Notes: generated from the letters alone by a model not told the origin. Shown: positions 50,201 to 61,430, counted from the first letter of the stretch. The stretch: DNA of 64,000 bases from Atherix ibis (GCA_958298945.1 OY282605.1:110108267-110172266), one strand, 5' to 3'. A program made the numbers and translations.

Positions 50201-53200
50201 ATAGTTTGTAAAATTTGAATTTTTTCTGTTGACTTTCCAATTATTTTAGCATATGTTTTTCATTAAAAATATTTTGCAGTTTTGCTGTTAAAATCTTTCC
50301 ACATCGTTTTAATTTATAAACACACCATTCGTTAGCCTAGGCGCATTATCTTCTGTTAGTGTAGGCACATAACAAAATCTTGGCAAACTCATTTTAGCAA
50401 ACATACGAACCAGCTTGTTATGATAAAATATTCGCATTCAACGTTTCTCCTTAAGCTTTACTAAAAGAAAATGGACGACAAAAGATTCGATCAGACCAGC
50501 ATATAATCTGATCGAATTTATTATTATTTAAATATTAGTTTTGTAATGGAAGTCTTTAAGAAAAAATTTCTTTTATTTTTATATTTTAATTAATGTTTTT
50601 ATAATTAAGAAAATGTCGTCTATGTAGTTTATAAAATTTATACGGCATGATCCATATTAGGTGGACTTATTTGTTTCCAAAAAAAAATTTGACAAAAAAA
50701 TATTTTTTTCTGTTTAAGTAAAAAAGCATATAATTTGATTCAAGGAGATTTGTTATGTGGCCATTTTTAGGCATATTTCATCACATTTCCAAGTGTTTCG
50801 GCCGATATGGCGGATGTTGGCCTTAAGTACGTCTAGGGTCCTTGGCTTATTGATGCAAGCCCTTGACTTCAAGCAGCCTCAAAGAAAAAAGCTCGTGTGG
50901 CGCCAAACTAGATAAATGCAGAGGCTAGTCACAATCAAAATTTTTTTTATATCAAACGACCAGTGAACAAAAAATCAATTGTGTTTCGAGCTGTGTGGGG
51001 TGAACCGCCGTCTTGCTGAAATCAGAAGTGATCTATACCATTTTTATTAATAGTTGACAGCGTTTATCTTCAAAAAATAAGAGCCCGATGATCTTATCAG
51101 TAGAAGTACCACACCACACAGTAAATTTTTGATCATGAAGAGGTACCTCTTCAATAAATTAAGGGTTGTCAGTACTGTAGAACTGAAAATTTTATTTGTT
51201 TAGGATTTCGTTTAACGTGAAATGCGCTTCATCACTCATGACTAAACAGTTTTAGCGTGTTTGGTTGGCGTTTACTGCTGAACTAAAGTTTCTTAAGCGT
51301 GCAGTATGACAACTGTCAAACAAAACCTGTCAAAATTATAGTGTTGCCTGATGTGTCCATCTAATATATGGCCCATCTTGTAGATAGTAAATAAATTTGA
51401 ATATTTGCAATGAATATTAATTTTTGTTTGTGTTAACATTTTAAATAACTAACGAAGTCGAATAATGTTTTTGCATATTAGTCGAAAATCTTCTCAATAT
51501 CGCCAAGAACATGTTTTTTACAATATTTAGATAACGCAACTTTTGTAAAAGTATCTTTTTAATGAATTTTTACTTTCCATTTTAATTTAAACTTTTGAAA
51601 ACTCAGGCTATATTTCAGAATTGTTCAAACACTAATAAAAAAATTAAAAAAAAACAACAAAAAAAAGATTTGTCCATCCGTCGCCGTTTAAGCACCAATT
51701 GGGATTGTGTTACTCGACTAGTGGGAGATTTTACACAAGGACCTTGGTAAAATACAGCTCGTGTAAGAACTGAAGCCGAACGACCTGCCAAAGCATCAAA
51801 TTGTCGGTGAGCGAGCCTTAGAACAACTTGAGGAAAATCCATTTTTTTACCAAAAATTCGCGCTCAGCGACGAAGTTCATTTCTTGTTGAATGGATATGT
51901 AAATAAGCAAAATTGTCTCACTTTGTTTGATCAACAACTACAGGCAAAACAAGAACTGCCATTGCACCTAGAAAAATGCACTGTTTGGGGTTACCGTCAA
52001 TGGCGCCCGCTATCGCTCGATGATTTCGAACTCTTTTTTTTGTCAAAGTACAAGAACTGCATTTGGTCGATAAGTGGTTTGAACAAAACGGCGCTACATG
52101 CCACACAGCACGTAAAACAATGGACATATTAAGAGATGAGTTCGGTGAGCTATTTATATCACGTTTCAGACCGGTGAGTTGCCCACCTCGATCGTGCGAT
52201 TTGACGCCTTTAGACTATTTTTTATGGGACTCCGTGAAGTCACTCGTCTATGCCGATAAACCAGTGTCACTTGCAGCCTTAAAAGGCAATATTACACGTG
52301 CGAAATACCAGTCAGATGCTCCGACCTATCGCATGAATCACTTAAAACGTAATCATAGCCAACATTTATATAAAATAATATTTAAAAAGTAAATGGCAAG
52401 TATTGATTATTTGATTTAAATACTTTTGCAAATTTTTCTGTGCTTTTTGAAAATTTGAAAACCAAACACTTAAAAAATCACACGTTATTTTTAAAGCACA
52501 TTAATAAATGGTATCTCAGATATAACGCTGCGTTTAAATTTTGCGCTATTTCAATGCGCTTACTTCACATATCCTGTTAAAATAACAAAATGGAGTAAAA
52601 TACAAATCTAGCATTTAAACTGGGAAGGTCTTAATATTTTTTTTTTCAGCGCACATCACATAATTTTAAAAAAAAATTCATTTCCTCAAAATATTTGATA
52701 AAAACATTCATCATATCATGAATAATATAATTTTATTGATAGTATACTGTTATTCTAGTAATGTTTTTTTAAATTAATAAAAGTTTGTTGTGCTTGAAGT
52801 GGTAATCAGTTTTCTTTAATCAAATTTATTTTGCCATGTAAAATTATTCTAAACTATAGAAATTACTGCAAAAAAAAACATTCTTTAAATAAATAAAGTG
52901 GAAAAAGTGAATCTAAACAATTTTTTTTTGCAGTCAAATAGTCAAAATAGGAAATGTTTTTTCTTTTTTTAAATAAAGTTAAATTTGTAACTTATTAATT
53001 GAATTTTAAGTAAAAATTTTTTTGTCAAATTTTAATAGCTGCAACACTTTACCATTTCCAGTTAAAACTTAAATAACTAAATTACTTGTAGAATTGTTAA
53101 AGAAAACTTTATCAGCAACTCACTATCATTCCAGACAGACACTTTTTTAACTTTTGCGAAAAACCCTTTTTTTAAAAAAGGAAAAAATTCATATCTTCTC

Positions 53201-56200
53201 GAGATCACATGCAATTTGTTTAAAACATTTTCAATTTTATTTTTGACTTGAATAAGATTACTTTATAAATCCTTTACGGAACAGAATACAATTGCTCTTA
53301 AGGTATGCACGTTCTTTTGCGTATGCTAAGTTAACCACGAAAATATGCCATCTAAAAAATAGTATGTGTCAGCCAAAAAAATTGACAAAGAAAAACCCCA
53401 AAAGAATTAAATAAAATGCGACCACTCAGAAAATTGGTATTGTAATAACTTCGATGGTGGGAAAAGTGAAAAACTTTCAATTTTTCTAGTGTGAACGTAC
53501 TGTAAATGTGCACTATTCAAATAAGGCAAAGAAAAGGAAAATTGGATTTAATAGTTTGATAGACGGTAAAGAAGGGCTTTGGACTTATTCCAATGACCTT
53601 TTTGCGTGTAGTCTTATGGTAGACGATCGATTGTTTTCAAAGCGAGAATGAGTCTCGACTAGAATGAATATAGCGACTTATAAGAAGGCCAGAATTCTGG
53701 CTAAAACGGATTCAGAAGTTCCTTGCCCTTGCGTTGTGACTAACATGCAAGGATGACGATATTGGTGTATGGCAATGGGGTAAGTCGACCGTCCATTCAA
53801 CTTGTATGCGAAAATTTTAACTGGACATTTATATCGATTTACCCTATTCGAACGTTGTCGTGGTCGTGGTTGTGGCTCGCGAAGCAAGAACAATTTTCGA
53901 AGGTGTTGGATAGGCCTAATGGTGTAACTTGCACGGCAACTGAGTGTACGTACACATACGTTTGCTTAGCTTAATTTCAACTTTAGGCAAGAATAACTTC
54001 AAAAAATTTCATAAATTTCAGCAAAACAATCAAATTTTCAAGTTTTACGCCGAGGCTACATTTTGGCCAAGAATCAATTTCAAACTACAAGAAAAGTTTT
54101 TCAAGCGATTTCATTGTAACTATTAGAAATTTGTTGGTATTTTATGGAAATTTCCTTCTACATAAATAGGCAAATAGGTTCAGGGTGAATAAACCATTTC
54201 CATTACAATTTTCTATGCAATTCAAACTAAATTATTTATATTTTCTTAGACCATTTATTGTAATAATCATGAGCGTATTAACAAAAATAAGGGGAACAAC
54301 AAGTAGAATTGATATGGAAATTGAAGGGGGATGAAATTATTACTGTAATTGAAGAGAACTGAAATGAAGTGTTAAGCGAAAAAAAAGCAGAAAAAATAAA
54401 ATATGAACGTTTTTGTGGAAAAAATGTTCCCATTTGATTCGCAGATGATTCGATTCCCTCAACTAAAAGCATGCCAAGAATTAGTAAAACTTTTTTGGGG
54501 ACAAATCTTTTAGGAGTATGAGAAAATGTCGAAGTTAGGGGATGGAAAAGAGAAATGTCTTGTTTGAAAATTTCACTTGAGGCCAGTAAACGATTTGGCA
54601 CTTAATGCCTGGGAAAACAGCAGAGCAATCGAGTGTTTCTAAACTTTAATGGCATGGAATAGTGTGACCGAAATTGCTACCAAATACGAGTACGACTACT
54701 TCCATTTAAGACTTTAAATTATTAGGTCTATTTAGAAACCAGCATGCCTCTATTATTACTAACTATTCTCTGGCATCATATAATACCAAATCAAGAGCCT
54801 TTTGATTCTATTTACTTTCAATAATTACAATGTAAAACCGAAAAGTCTTTTCACAATTAAAACGAGGTCGTTGAAATTGTGTTAAACGTGCACGAATTCA
54901 GTTATGAAAATTATGTCAATTATAAACTTTTAAAGCTTGTTGGTTAATTTCATTTTTAAAATGATTTATTATTGAAACGTTTAATAGGCGATTTCTTAGA
55001 ATTTACACATAAAAGCGGATAATTTATATTTGAAACTTGGTCAAGTTAAGTTCTCTTTTGCTCCATAAATATAGACTAGGCGGGCTATTGTTAAAACGCA
55101 GTCTCCATTCTTGTTTATTTATTATTGGCAATTTATCTAAATCATTATTAAAAGTGTGAACTATTATGTGTTTATACATACAATCAAAATCACAGATGTC
55201 AAGTTTAATTGCATTTAATTTGTGCTATAAAATAGGGGAAAATTTTGGTAGTCTAGCACGTTTACGAGCAGCTACAAAAGTTAAGAGCGAATCAAAATGG
55301 TTATTGTTAATTTTATTGTTTTATATCCTTTAAGGACTTTAGATATTATAATGGTCATTTTTAATATTACTTATATTCTTAAGAGCCAGAAGCATTTGTG
55401 GCAATAAGGTAAATCTTAAATTCAAAGTCTAAATTGGTCTTAAAATACTTTAATTATAGCACATTATTTGGAAAATTTTTGAACGGTTTTAACTTGTATT
55501 TCTGCAGCAATAATCGATAATTTCAAAAATGTGTTCTCTTTATTTTCCACCAATGCTTGGACGCTTTATCAGTTCCGTCGTTCATTAAAAGATTTTTCTC
55601 GTACATTTCATAATAAACCCTGGAAAATCTTTCAAATTTTCCAAACTGAGTATTAGCTTTACGACCGTTTTCATCGACTTAAATAATGCGTACGATAGCA
55701 TACCCAAAGTTTGGAATCTCACAAAAGTCAATAAAAAGAAATAAAATTAGCCAAACCACTTTTAGAGCCATTTGACATCCATAATCGTCTCCGACAGGAA
55801 AACGCACTTTTGTGGATTATTTTTAACATAGCGCTGAAAAAAGTGATTCGAAACATAGTAGATTAGCAGAACGAGTACCATCTTCATTAAGTCTGCTCAG
55901 CTTTTAGAATACGCTCACGATATTGATAATATGTCTCGATCATAAAGGGCTGTACGAGAGGCCTTCCAAAAAATTGAGCTGATGGCAAAAAGTTTTGGAC
56001 TACATATTAATGAAAGCAAAACAAAGTACAGGATTTATCAATAACTGAACCAATAGTACTTCTTGCATGCAAATAGAAAATTAAATCGTAAAACTACATG
56101 GTTATTTAGGAGAGAGGGGAGAAGAGGGGGTTCCAGTGCTAGGTATTGGACCTCCTGCTGTGAAGTATAATGTATGATGGAATTTTTAAGATACGTATCC

Positions 56201-59200
56201 TAGAGCATGCGAGAATCATCAGATTTGGTTTCTGTTCACTCTTGGCTTTAGGAGTCAGAGACTCGCAGACCATTAGAGAAATGCAGAGGTTATCACGGGC
56301 AGGAAGTGCAGTGCGACCATTACTTTCACGTTTGGAAAAGGCGGTTAGGATAACTTAGGAAACAGGCAGCCAAGATAACGATTCCCCTGTCGCGGCGAAT
56401 GCTGATCTTCGGTGAGCCCAGGCAGAGTAGGAGAACTGTGCTAGTGACTGTGGTCAGGTCGGTCATGCTCTAAGCTGATGCGCTAAGTTGAGCAACCTAC
56501 TTATGTAAAGTTGTCTCAGTCCACTGTAATAGTGCACTAAGTAAGGATTACACATGGTATCATACAAGGCAGTATACATTGTAGCTGGAATACTAAATTC
56601 TGGCAAAAGAACGCAAGTCGGAGAAGCGTGATAATGCAGTGCGATGATTATGTCGGAGGCGATGGCGGCGATGCCGAATTCATTGAAATGCTGCTTATGA
56701 TATAAGGTTGAATCACCGTCTGGTATCCACAGTGGATCCATGGATTCATTGACGTTATGGTGAGCTTATCTACTATCCGGCTCTCAGTATGGATTTACGA
56801 AAGGTAAATCGACTGAAGATGCTTGGATGTGTGCAAAACGGTGTGTTGCTGAGAGTGAGAGTAAGTATGTATATTGTGTGTTTGTAGATTTTTGGAGTGC
56901 GTTCAACTTCCTTCGATAGAATCGCATTATTGAGCGGCTTGAGGAGGTTTCATGTAAAGAAACTTCTCTATGGAGAAGGTAGTTCCATGAAAGATATACG
57001 GTAGTGTGTGGGAACAATGGAGTAAAGGTTGGAGAGAGGTTGAACTTTCGGCCGGTTTGGTTGGCATGCTGGTGAGAGTATTTCGTAAAGAATGGGGACT
57101 TCGATCCAGTGCGGTGAAAGTCCTGTACAAGAATTGGTTTGTTCCATGTGCAATGTATGCGTCGAGTGTGTGGGCTGACATTATGCCCCACCAGTATGCA
57201 AGGGTGGGCATAAATTCAGTCCAGTGTCTGACTCTGCACCTCTGATCTTGCTCCCGGAACGATGGTTCCCCGGCGGCACCGTCTGACTCTGTATGCATGT
57301 TTGAATGTATGTATGTAGAACCGTGTCAACCGAGGCGTTGCAGATTTTCATGGGAGAAATTCCATGGGACCTGCAGGTGCTGCGTGGAAATTTCCACTAC
57401 CGTCTACGGCGGGGCATCCCGCTTACTGGTTGTCCAGTTACGAATGAAGAGGTTCAGAATCTTAGCTCACGCCAGCGGCGTGTACTGGTCCTGAACAGAA
57501 TGTATGAAATGTGGCCACCTCGATAGGATGAGAGTGTGAATGGCAGATGGACGCACATGTTCATTTCAGATGCGTGCTTTACATCTGTGTATAGATTCGA
57601 ATTTGGTCTGTACCTTGGGTATTAACTAAAGGGACACGGCAGTATGAATGGGTTCCTACACAGGTGTGGTCTTGTTGGGCGGTGGAGGAGAGTGCCAAGC
57701 ACCTTCTCATTGAGTGTAGCCTGTACGGGAATTTGTGTGAATTTGCGTATGGAATCGTGGTGAATGATGAGGGTGTGGATGTGAGTGGTGTGTTGGGTGT
57801 GAGAGAGAGGTATGAATGCCTTAACAGATTTGCCGTGGCACTATTTGAGAGGAGAGCTAGAATGGTGTGTGAATGATATGCAGGGTGGCTACAACAGGGT
57901 GAAAGATCAAGGTCGATTCCGGTTGTACGATTTGGGTCTTGGCGAACCCGCGTGCCTGAGCTGACTTAGCGGTGCCTAGGAATTTACAAGATTCCTGACC
58001 GTAGCTCAATGAGCGGAGTATAAACCGAAGTACTCTCAAAACAAAAATTGGTACCACTGAAATCGGGTGCCCCATGGTGTAATACACTGTGCCCGATTTA
58101 GGTGTGGCGCCATTTGGCAGTAACGTGGTGGCTGTGGTTAATACCCATGTCGCGGGTACGGTCTCCGGATTGCAGGTGGAAGGTAACGGGCAATATCCAT
58201 TTTGCAATTATCTCGGGTACTGTCACTGCTTATGACAGTAGAGGTTATATAGCCCTCGCCACCAGCTTGTAGCTGATTACTAACTGTTAACTGCCAGTAA
58301 TGGTGGTGCTTTAATTGAGCGTAACTCAATCCCTATAGTCGTAGGCGACTCGTGGTTTAAAGTTTTTGAGAACTAGGTCACGTTAAATAATAATATATAT
58401 TACTGAGCTTATCTAGTACCTTTTTCAATTGAGAAGCGATGGCTCCTTTTCAGACTTAATAAGATCGCTTTAAATTGGACAATAGCATAATAAATCTTCG
58501 TAGGGAAGTCCTCTTAAACATCTGAGACCATCGTAGCCATGGTTGAGGGAAAAGTAGATGGCAATATGAATCCAATAGAGTGGTGACTTCGGTCAGTTTC
58601 TACCACACGACGTAATGTCTCACGGCGGCTCCGTTGCAAACCATAGAAATATGACAAAATAAGTTTTTCTTGATGATTTTCATCTTATATAACAAAAGAA
58701 AAGAAGCTTCAAAAAATTTAAATCATTTTTCAATCTGTCCTTAAGCACCACGACCAATGATAACATTAAGTAAGAAATCTGCGCACAGTTATTCTAAATT
58801 ATTTCGCCTAAAAATTCTGAACATAAAATAGAAGCATTTGCTAAAATTTTTGCCAGTCCTTATATATTCATCCAAAACTTGGGTCCTTAGCAAAAACGTA
58901 TTGTGAACTCTTAGCCGTGTCGAGAGGAGGGCTTTTTGAAGACTATAGTAAGTACTCTATGATCATATGGCTGCGGCGTACTGGAAGATCGTGCTTTGGT
59001 GGATTGATTTTTATAGATTTTTTAAAGGCAATTTGGACAAAAACACAAATTTTAGCATAAAAAATTTATAAGATCTCACTTGATTTTTTCGAATTAAGCC
59101 ATACTTTTTATCTTGTAAAACTATACAAGCTCAAAATTTTTATTTTAAAATTGAGTTAATAATTTTTTAAAGTCTAAAAATGTTTTTTTTAATGTATAAA

Positions 59201-59377
59201 TGTAAGAGTAACACTCACTTCCTCATAATAATTTCTGGCACCGAATACCTCCTTCTGAGTAAGCCAGAAGCGGTCGGTGTGGCATTAGCTCCCGAGCCCA
59301 TTTTCTCCTTAGTCTTGGTATTAGTGAACATCCAACTTAACGATGAAGTTGGTGTATCAAAATCTTCTCTCGCTCGG
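34772..59377 (-). CDS. large Ser/Thr/Asn-rich protein of unknown function, at least six exons, 5' end not found
   Basis: Rebuilt on the minus strand from exons 59377-59219, 49083-45800, 43305-41740, 36244-35888, 35728-35634 and 35258 to 34920 (stop), or to 34772 if the frame shifts. Junction phases are 2, 1, 1, 1, 0 and all agree; every junction is GT-AG. The product is at least about 1,930 aa and hydrophilic. It has a conserved-looking N-terminal part ([20 protein letters not shown], then [16 protein letters not shown]), long Asn runs and Ser/Thr linkers, a Lys/Glu-rich likely coiled coil near 47190-47350, and a short Cys cluster ([10 protein letters not shown]...CVYCNRKKS) near 42440-42520. 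The first exon enters in phase 2, so the start lies upstream of 59377. Exonic GC is far above that of the introns, which supports coding. No family was recognised; a scaffold or regulatory protein is a guess. It is convergent with hyd. Confidence 0.75.
35634..35728 (-). other. exon e (95 nt) of the large minus-strand gene
   Basis: Acceptor TGTACAACAG gives phase 1 entry and encodes [20 protein letters not shown] then [12 protein letters not shown], ending before GTATTA in phase 0. A closer AG (GATCGCAG) would put the following exon out of frame, so the upstream AG is preferred. Confidence 0.75.
35888..36244 (-). other. exon d of the large minus-strand gene
   Basis: A 357-nt exon after acceptor ATTTCCCAG, phase 1 to phase 1. 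It begins [20 protein letters not shown], has a Gln-rich stretch ([10 protein letters not shown]) and ends TLTRATS before GTAGGA. It joins in frame to exon c upstream and to the 95-nt exon e downstream. Confidence 0.85.
36245..37827 (-). other. intron of the large minus-strand gene, transposon-free part
   Basis: AT-rich with no recognised coding sequence. It continues to 41739 with the transposon relics listed separately. A less AT-rich patch near 37500-37660 has no clear frame. Confidence 0.6.
37828..38281 (+). repeat. two 135-bp direct repeats enclosing a mariner fragment
   Basis: Bases 37828-37962 and 38147-38281 are nearly identical over 135 bases (shared runs such as GAAGTTTAGAAAAATACC and GTTTGGCCGCCATTTTGG). 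The enclosed 184 bases are the 3' transposase part of a mariner. Confidence 0.9.
37963..38146 (+). mobile_element. mariner 3' transposase fragment
   Basis: Encodes [20 protein letters not shown], then [20 protein letters not shown] and [16 protein letters not shown]. It is nearly identical to the mariner at 43704-44555. Both ends are cut abruptly by the 135-bp direct repeats, so it has no terminal repeats. Confidence 0.88.
38282..39250 (+). mobile_element. decayed DD41D-type Tc1/mariner element
   Basis: Begins near ATGGAACATCTAACGCC (38317), reading [18 protein letters not shown] with a stop. It continues with LGISIMF-like and [20 protein letters not shown] (near 38680) and [20 protein letters not shown] to [11 protein letters not shown] near 39235. 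Several stops and frameshifts inactivate it. The order of motifs is that of the relic at 2250-3345. Confidence 0.78.
39700..40345 (+). mobile_element. decayed DD41D-like transposase fragment
   Basis: Frames encode [51 protein letters not shown], and LDGTQTQYQ in place of the usual FQQDGAT region. The segment is heavily decayed and short, with no terminal repeats recognised. Confidence 0.65.
40388..40436 (+). repeat. short tandem repeat
   Basis: AAAAGCTTTAATTGGTAGA occurs twice, about 29 bases apart, just after the transposase relic at 39700-40345. Confidence 0.7.
40470..41310 (-). mobile_element. decayed DD41D-like transposase relic
   Basis: Minus strand: [19 protein letters not shown] near 41180, [20 protein letters not shown] near 40950, [35 protein letters not shown] near 40710 and [10 protein letters not shown] near 40600. 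The second catalytic Asp is Asn here. Stops and indels are present. Confidence 0.75.
41740..43305 (-). other. exon c of the large minus-strand gene
   Basis: A 1,566-nt exon after acceptor TTTTCCTATAG, beginning [15 protein letters not shown] and ending NGQNA before GTAACA (phase 1 both sides). It is Ser/Thr/Asn-rich, with the cluster [10 protein letters not shown] and CVYCNRKK near 42440-42520, where four to six Cys could bind a metal. A run of seven Asn lies near 41790. Confidence 0.88.
43704..44555 (+). mobile_element. internally deleted mariner with intact ends and TA target site
   Basis: The left end CGAGGTCTGTATCGCC and right end CGCGATTCTTCTTGAACAGA then CCCGG are mutual inverted repeats (left copy lacks about nine bases). 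They are flanked by TA at 43702-43703 and 44556-44557. Transposase pieces include [53 protein letters not shown] and [16 protein letters not shown]. The element is 852 bp against about 1.3 kb for a full mariner: the N-terminal coding part is gone. A short direct repeat (CCAAAGCTCAATCATCCC) lies near 44022-44070. It sits in an intron of the large minus-strand gene. Confidence 0.88.
44558..45799 (-). other. intron of the large minus-strand gene
   Basis: AT-rich, with a run of about 21 A at 45725-45745. Nothing else recognised. Confidence 0.6.
45800..49083 (-). other. exon b, the 3.3-kb main exon of the large minus-strand gene
   Basis: A 3,284-nt open stretch after acceptor TTTATTGCAG, ending GACGAAG before GTAGAA (phase 1). 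It encodes about 1,094 residues: a basic N-terminal part ([18 protein letters not shown]), a CEECRK motif, long Asn-rich segments near 48050-48410, a Lys/Glu-rich helix near 47190-47350, and Thr/Pro-rich and Ser-rich regions. The uninterrupted length in an AT-rich genome is strong evidence of coding. Confidence 0.9.
49084..50659 (-). other. start of the 10-kb intron between exons a and b
   Basis: AT-rich and without a supported ORF or repeat. The intron spans 49084-59218 and also carries transposase and LINE relics listed separately. Confidence 0.6.
50660..51330 (-). mobile_element. decayed Tc1/mariner-superfamily transposase
   Basis: Minus strand: [15 protein letters not shown] near 51230, [27 protein letters not shown] near 51110, and a C-terminus [20 protein letters not shown] then EICLKMAT near 50790. 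It is riddled with stops. Similar in plan to the other DD41D relics but too decayed to place firmly. Confidence 0.65.
51660..52392 (+). mobile_element. DD41D-type transposase relic with an open C-terminal half
   Basis: Pieces: [40 protein letters not shown] near 51870, CTVWG near 51980, then an open frame from 52063: [40 protein letters not shown]. There are 41 residues between the Asn (in place of Asp) of QNGAT and the Asp of PLDYF. The N-terminal part is missing and the frame breaks near 52030. Confidence 0.8.
52393..55649 (-). other. intron DNA, mostly AT-rich
   Basis: No recognised gene. The patch 53580-53960 is less AT-rich and open on the minus strand for 71 codons (53893-53678) but resembles no known family. 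A 107-codon minus-strand frame at 54278-54601 is opposite a purine-rich stretch and looks noncoding. Confidence 0.4.
55650..56050 (+). mobile_element. non-LTR retrotransposon (RTE/CR1-like) reverse transcriptase remnant
   Basis: Frames encode [17 protein letters not shown] near 55665 (an RT palm motif), [11 protein letters not shown] near 55915 in place of the YADD core, and [20 protein letters not shown] then INESKTKYR near 55950-56030. The middle is full of stops. Strand and order are clear; the clade is not. Confidence 0.7.
56080..58373 (+). mobile_element. R1-clade non-LTR retrotransposon, internally deleted, with 3' part
   Basis: A GC-rich island. Near 56775 it encodes [17 protein letters not shown] and [15 protein letters not shown]1-type RT motifs. 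After a jump that removes the RT catalytic core it continues with [20 protein letters not shown] (57090), [20 protein letters not shown] (57330) and [20 protein letters not shown] then [19 protein letters not shown] to 57876, the R1 C-terminal region. A 3' UTR-like GC-rich stretch runs to about 58373. Stops and frameshifts inactivate it. The part 56080-56760 is unrecognised and is joined only by its composition. Confidence 0.72.
58374..59218 (-). other. intron DNA next to exon a
   Basis: Starts moderately AT-rich and becomes strongly AT-rich. No ORF or repeat was recognised. Confidence 0.5.
59219..59377 (-). other. exon a of the large minus-strand gene
   Basis: A 159-nt exon between an acceptor (AAATTTCAG before 59377) and a donor (GTGAGTG after 59219). 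It starts and ends in phase 2. It encodes [20 protein letters not shown] through [15 protein letters not shown]. Its last two bases join exactly in frame with the exon at 49083, giving RKHNLAQQK. Upstream exons must exist, or translation starts at an internal Met. Confidence 0.75.
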
Positions 59378-61139
59378 CTGAAATTTTAAAGAAAAAAAAT
59401 TACAAATTAAAAAACAACAATTAATAAATATTAAATATTCCATAACTGAGCAAATGGTGTCAAAAAATACTGTATTAAACCTTCTCAAGATCTAATCAAA
59501 TTATCCTTCGATATGCTATCATTTTTTTTATTGATAAATTTTATAGATTAACAAGGCAGGGAGAGAACTCTTGTTTATTACTCACGCTTATAAACAATAA
59601 ATTAACACCTGACATTGCACATTAAGTTATTGGTAAATATTTGTGATTTTAAGAAATTTCCACCCAAAAAAATAAACAACATGTTTTATCTTATTTAAAA
59701 ATAGAGCTTGCTAAAATGATCCATCATTAAATTAATGTCTTTATAACACATTAAATTAGCACTGAATTGATGAGATTTACCGCATGATTTTTCACGTGCA
59801 TATTAAACGGTATTTACCCAATCATCACTCACATTAATATGAATGTCGAAGAAAGAAAATAATAAACTGCCTTGTGGATATTCCAAAAATAGACATTTTT
59901 TTTATAATAATAGAAAAAGATTTATTAACTGTCATACTCAACGTTTATTTATTTTCAATTTGTGAGGTTAGGAATTCTACTATTACAAAAAGTTGACTCA
60001 ATTCATCTGAGACTTTATGAAGTAATTAAATTATCATTTTATAAATTTACTATGGTGAAATATTTATCGAAAAATTAGAGCGATTTATTATATATATTGT
60101 AGTTAATATTCGATAACGGAAGATGCTATTGCGATTCAGATAAATTTGAAGTTGTTGATCTAGTGCATTATCAGTAAATAATCGATTACAATTACAACAA
60201 TTATTGAAAATTAAAAAGAAACTAAAAGAACAAATAAATACAGACTGCAGTGGTCCTGAGTTCTTATCGTAGCTACTGAAATAGCCGAGATGCACTTTAG
60301 ATGCCGCTAAATGACCTGACTTGTCATGGCGCTAAGAATTTTAATCACCCTAACAAAAAAATCGTTGTCATAAAGCTGACAAATATTTATAGAATAACAT
60401 AATAAAATTAAAAGAATTTTTAAAAATCTAATTTATGACAAAAATTGCATAGACAAATTACTTTCAACTTAGTTCCATCTGTTGCCTAGAAAGTGAACTA
60501 AATTGAGAAACTAATTTTTTTTTATTAAAATGCTACATTTTTTTTATGTTTACCATATACATCTGTCTTAATTTTTTTATTCGTTTCTCTTAAAATCTTC
60601 CGAAATCGAAACTTAGCTTTTATTGCCAATTTTAATTTTCATATTTTTTTAAAATAAAAAATAAAATTGAATTAAATTAATTTTCTGTTGTGACTGAGAA
60701 AAATATCTTTTCCTAGAATATGTAGATGATCTGCCTGATTTCAGGATGTGTACGGTAATTAAAGGTTTTTTTTTTGTTTACTATGGATTATAAATTATTG
60801 CAAAAGCAGTTAAAAGGATGTTTCTGAACAAAATATAATTTTTCCCCCAAAATTATACTGTTTTTACATTTTTAAAATATTTGAAGTATCTTTTTACAAA
60901 TTACAATATTACTAATCGTTTCTACTAAGTAGATTTTCTTTATTATAATTGTTTTATAATTGTATAGCATATTTTTTTTAAAAAATCAGAAAAATTTTGC
61001 ATTGACGAAGAATAATTTTAGGTTAAAATAGCATTCAGGACTCGATACGTTCAAGGTGTTCGGGACATCTTTAAATGTGCCGAGCATAATTGTAAGTTGC
61101 GACTAGTAACTTAATGTCATATGATAAGTTTATTTTTTG
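59378..61139. other. AT-rich DNA upstream of exon a
   Basis: The first exons and promoter of the minus-strand gene may lie here or beyond the window. No convincing exon ending in phase 2 was found. A less AT-rich patch at 60230-60330 lacks a fitting donor. Confidence 0.4.
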
Positions 61140-61430
61140 TATTTTATCATCATCATCAATGGCCTACCGCGACTTCTGGGACCATAAATATAGGCACTTC
61201 ATACGGATTAAAAATCCAGCACACTGTAGCCTATTGAGCTTAACTTTATCCAAAATCAGGAGGTTGCGATACCTTTCTCGGAATTTATCGATAATTGGCT
61301 TCAGAATTATCGATCCTCATGTAGAGAGACAAAAATTCAGGATCCTCCGTTCGGACAAGGACAAGAGTTCGCAATGGTTTTTGCTGAGAATCCTGACGAA
61401 TGCGTCAGTTTCTGATTTTTAATTACAATT
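61140..61430 (-). mobile_element. possible LINE C-terminal remnant
   Basis: The minus strand reads FRERYRNLLILDKVKLNRLQ then CAGFLIRMK. This resembles the conserved LINE tail that follows the RT domain (an RLxWAGHVxRM-like motif), preceded by RRILNF. A stop follows. The segment is less AT-rich than its surroundings, but the match is short. Confidence 0.4.

Noticed and set aside
53678..53893. A 71-codon minus-strand frame in a less AT-rich patch
   Set aside because: No similarity recognised and no phase-compatible join to the minus-strand gene; kept only as a note.
54278..54601. A 107-codon minus-strand frame
   Set aside because: It lies opposite a purine-rich tract, is Phe/Ser-rich with no motif, and has no splice or family support.
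56784..57298. Long minus-strand frames of 123 and 135 codons
   Set aside because: Antisense of the R1-type coding sequence, open because of its GC-rich composition.
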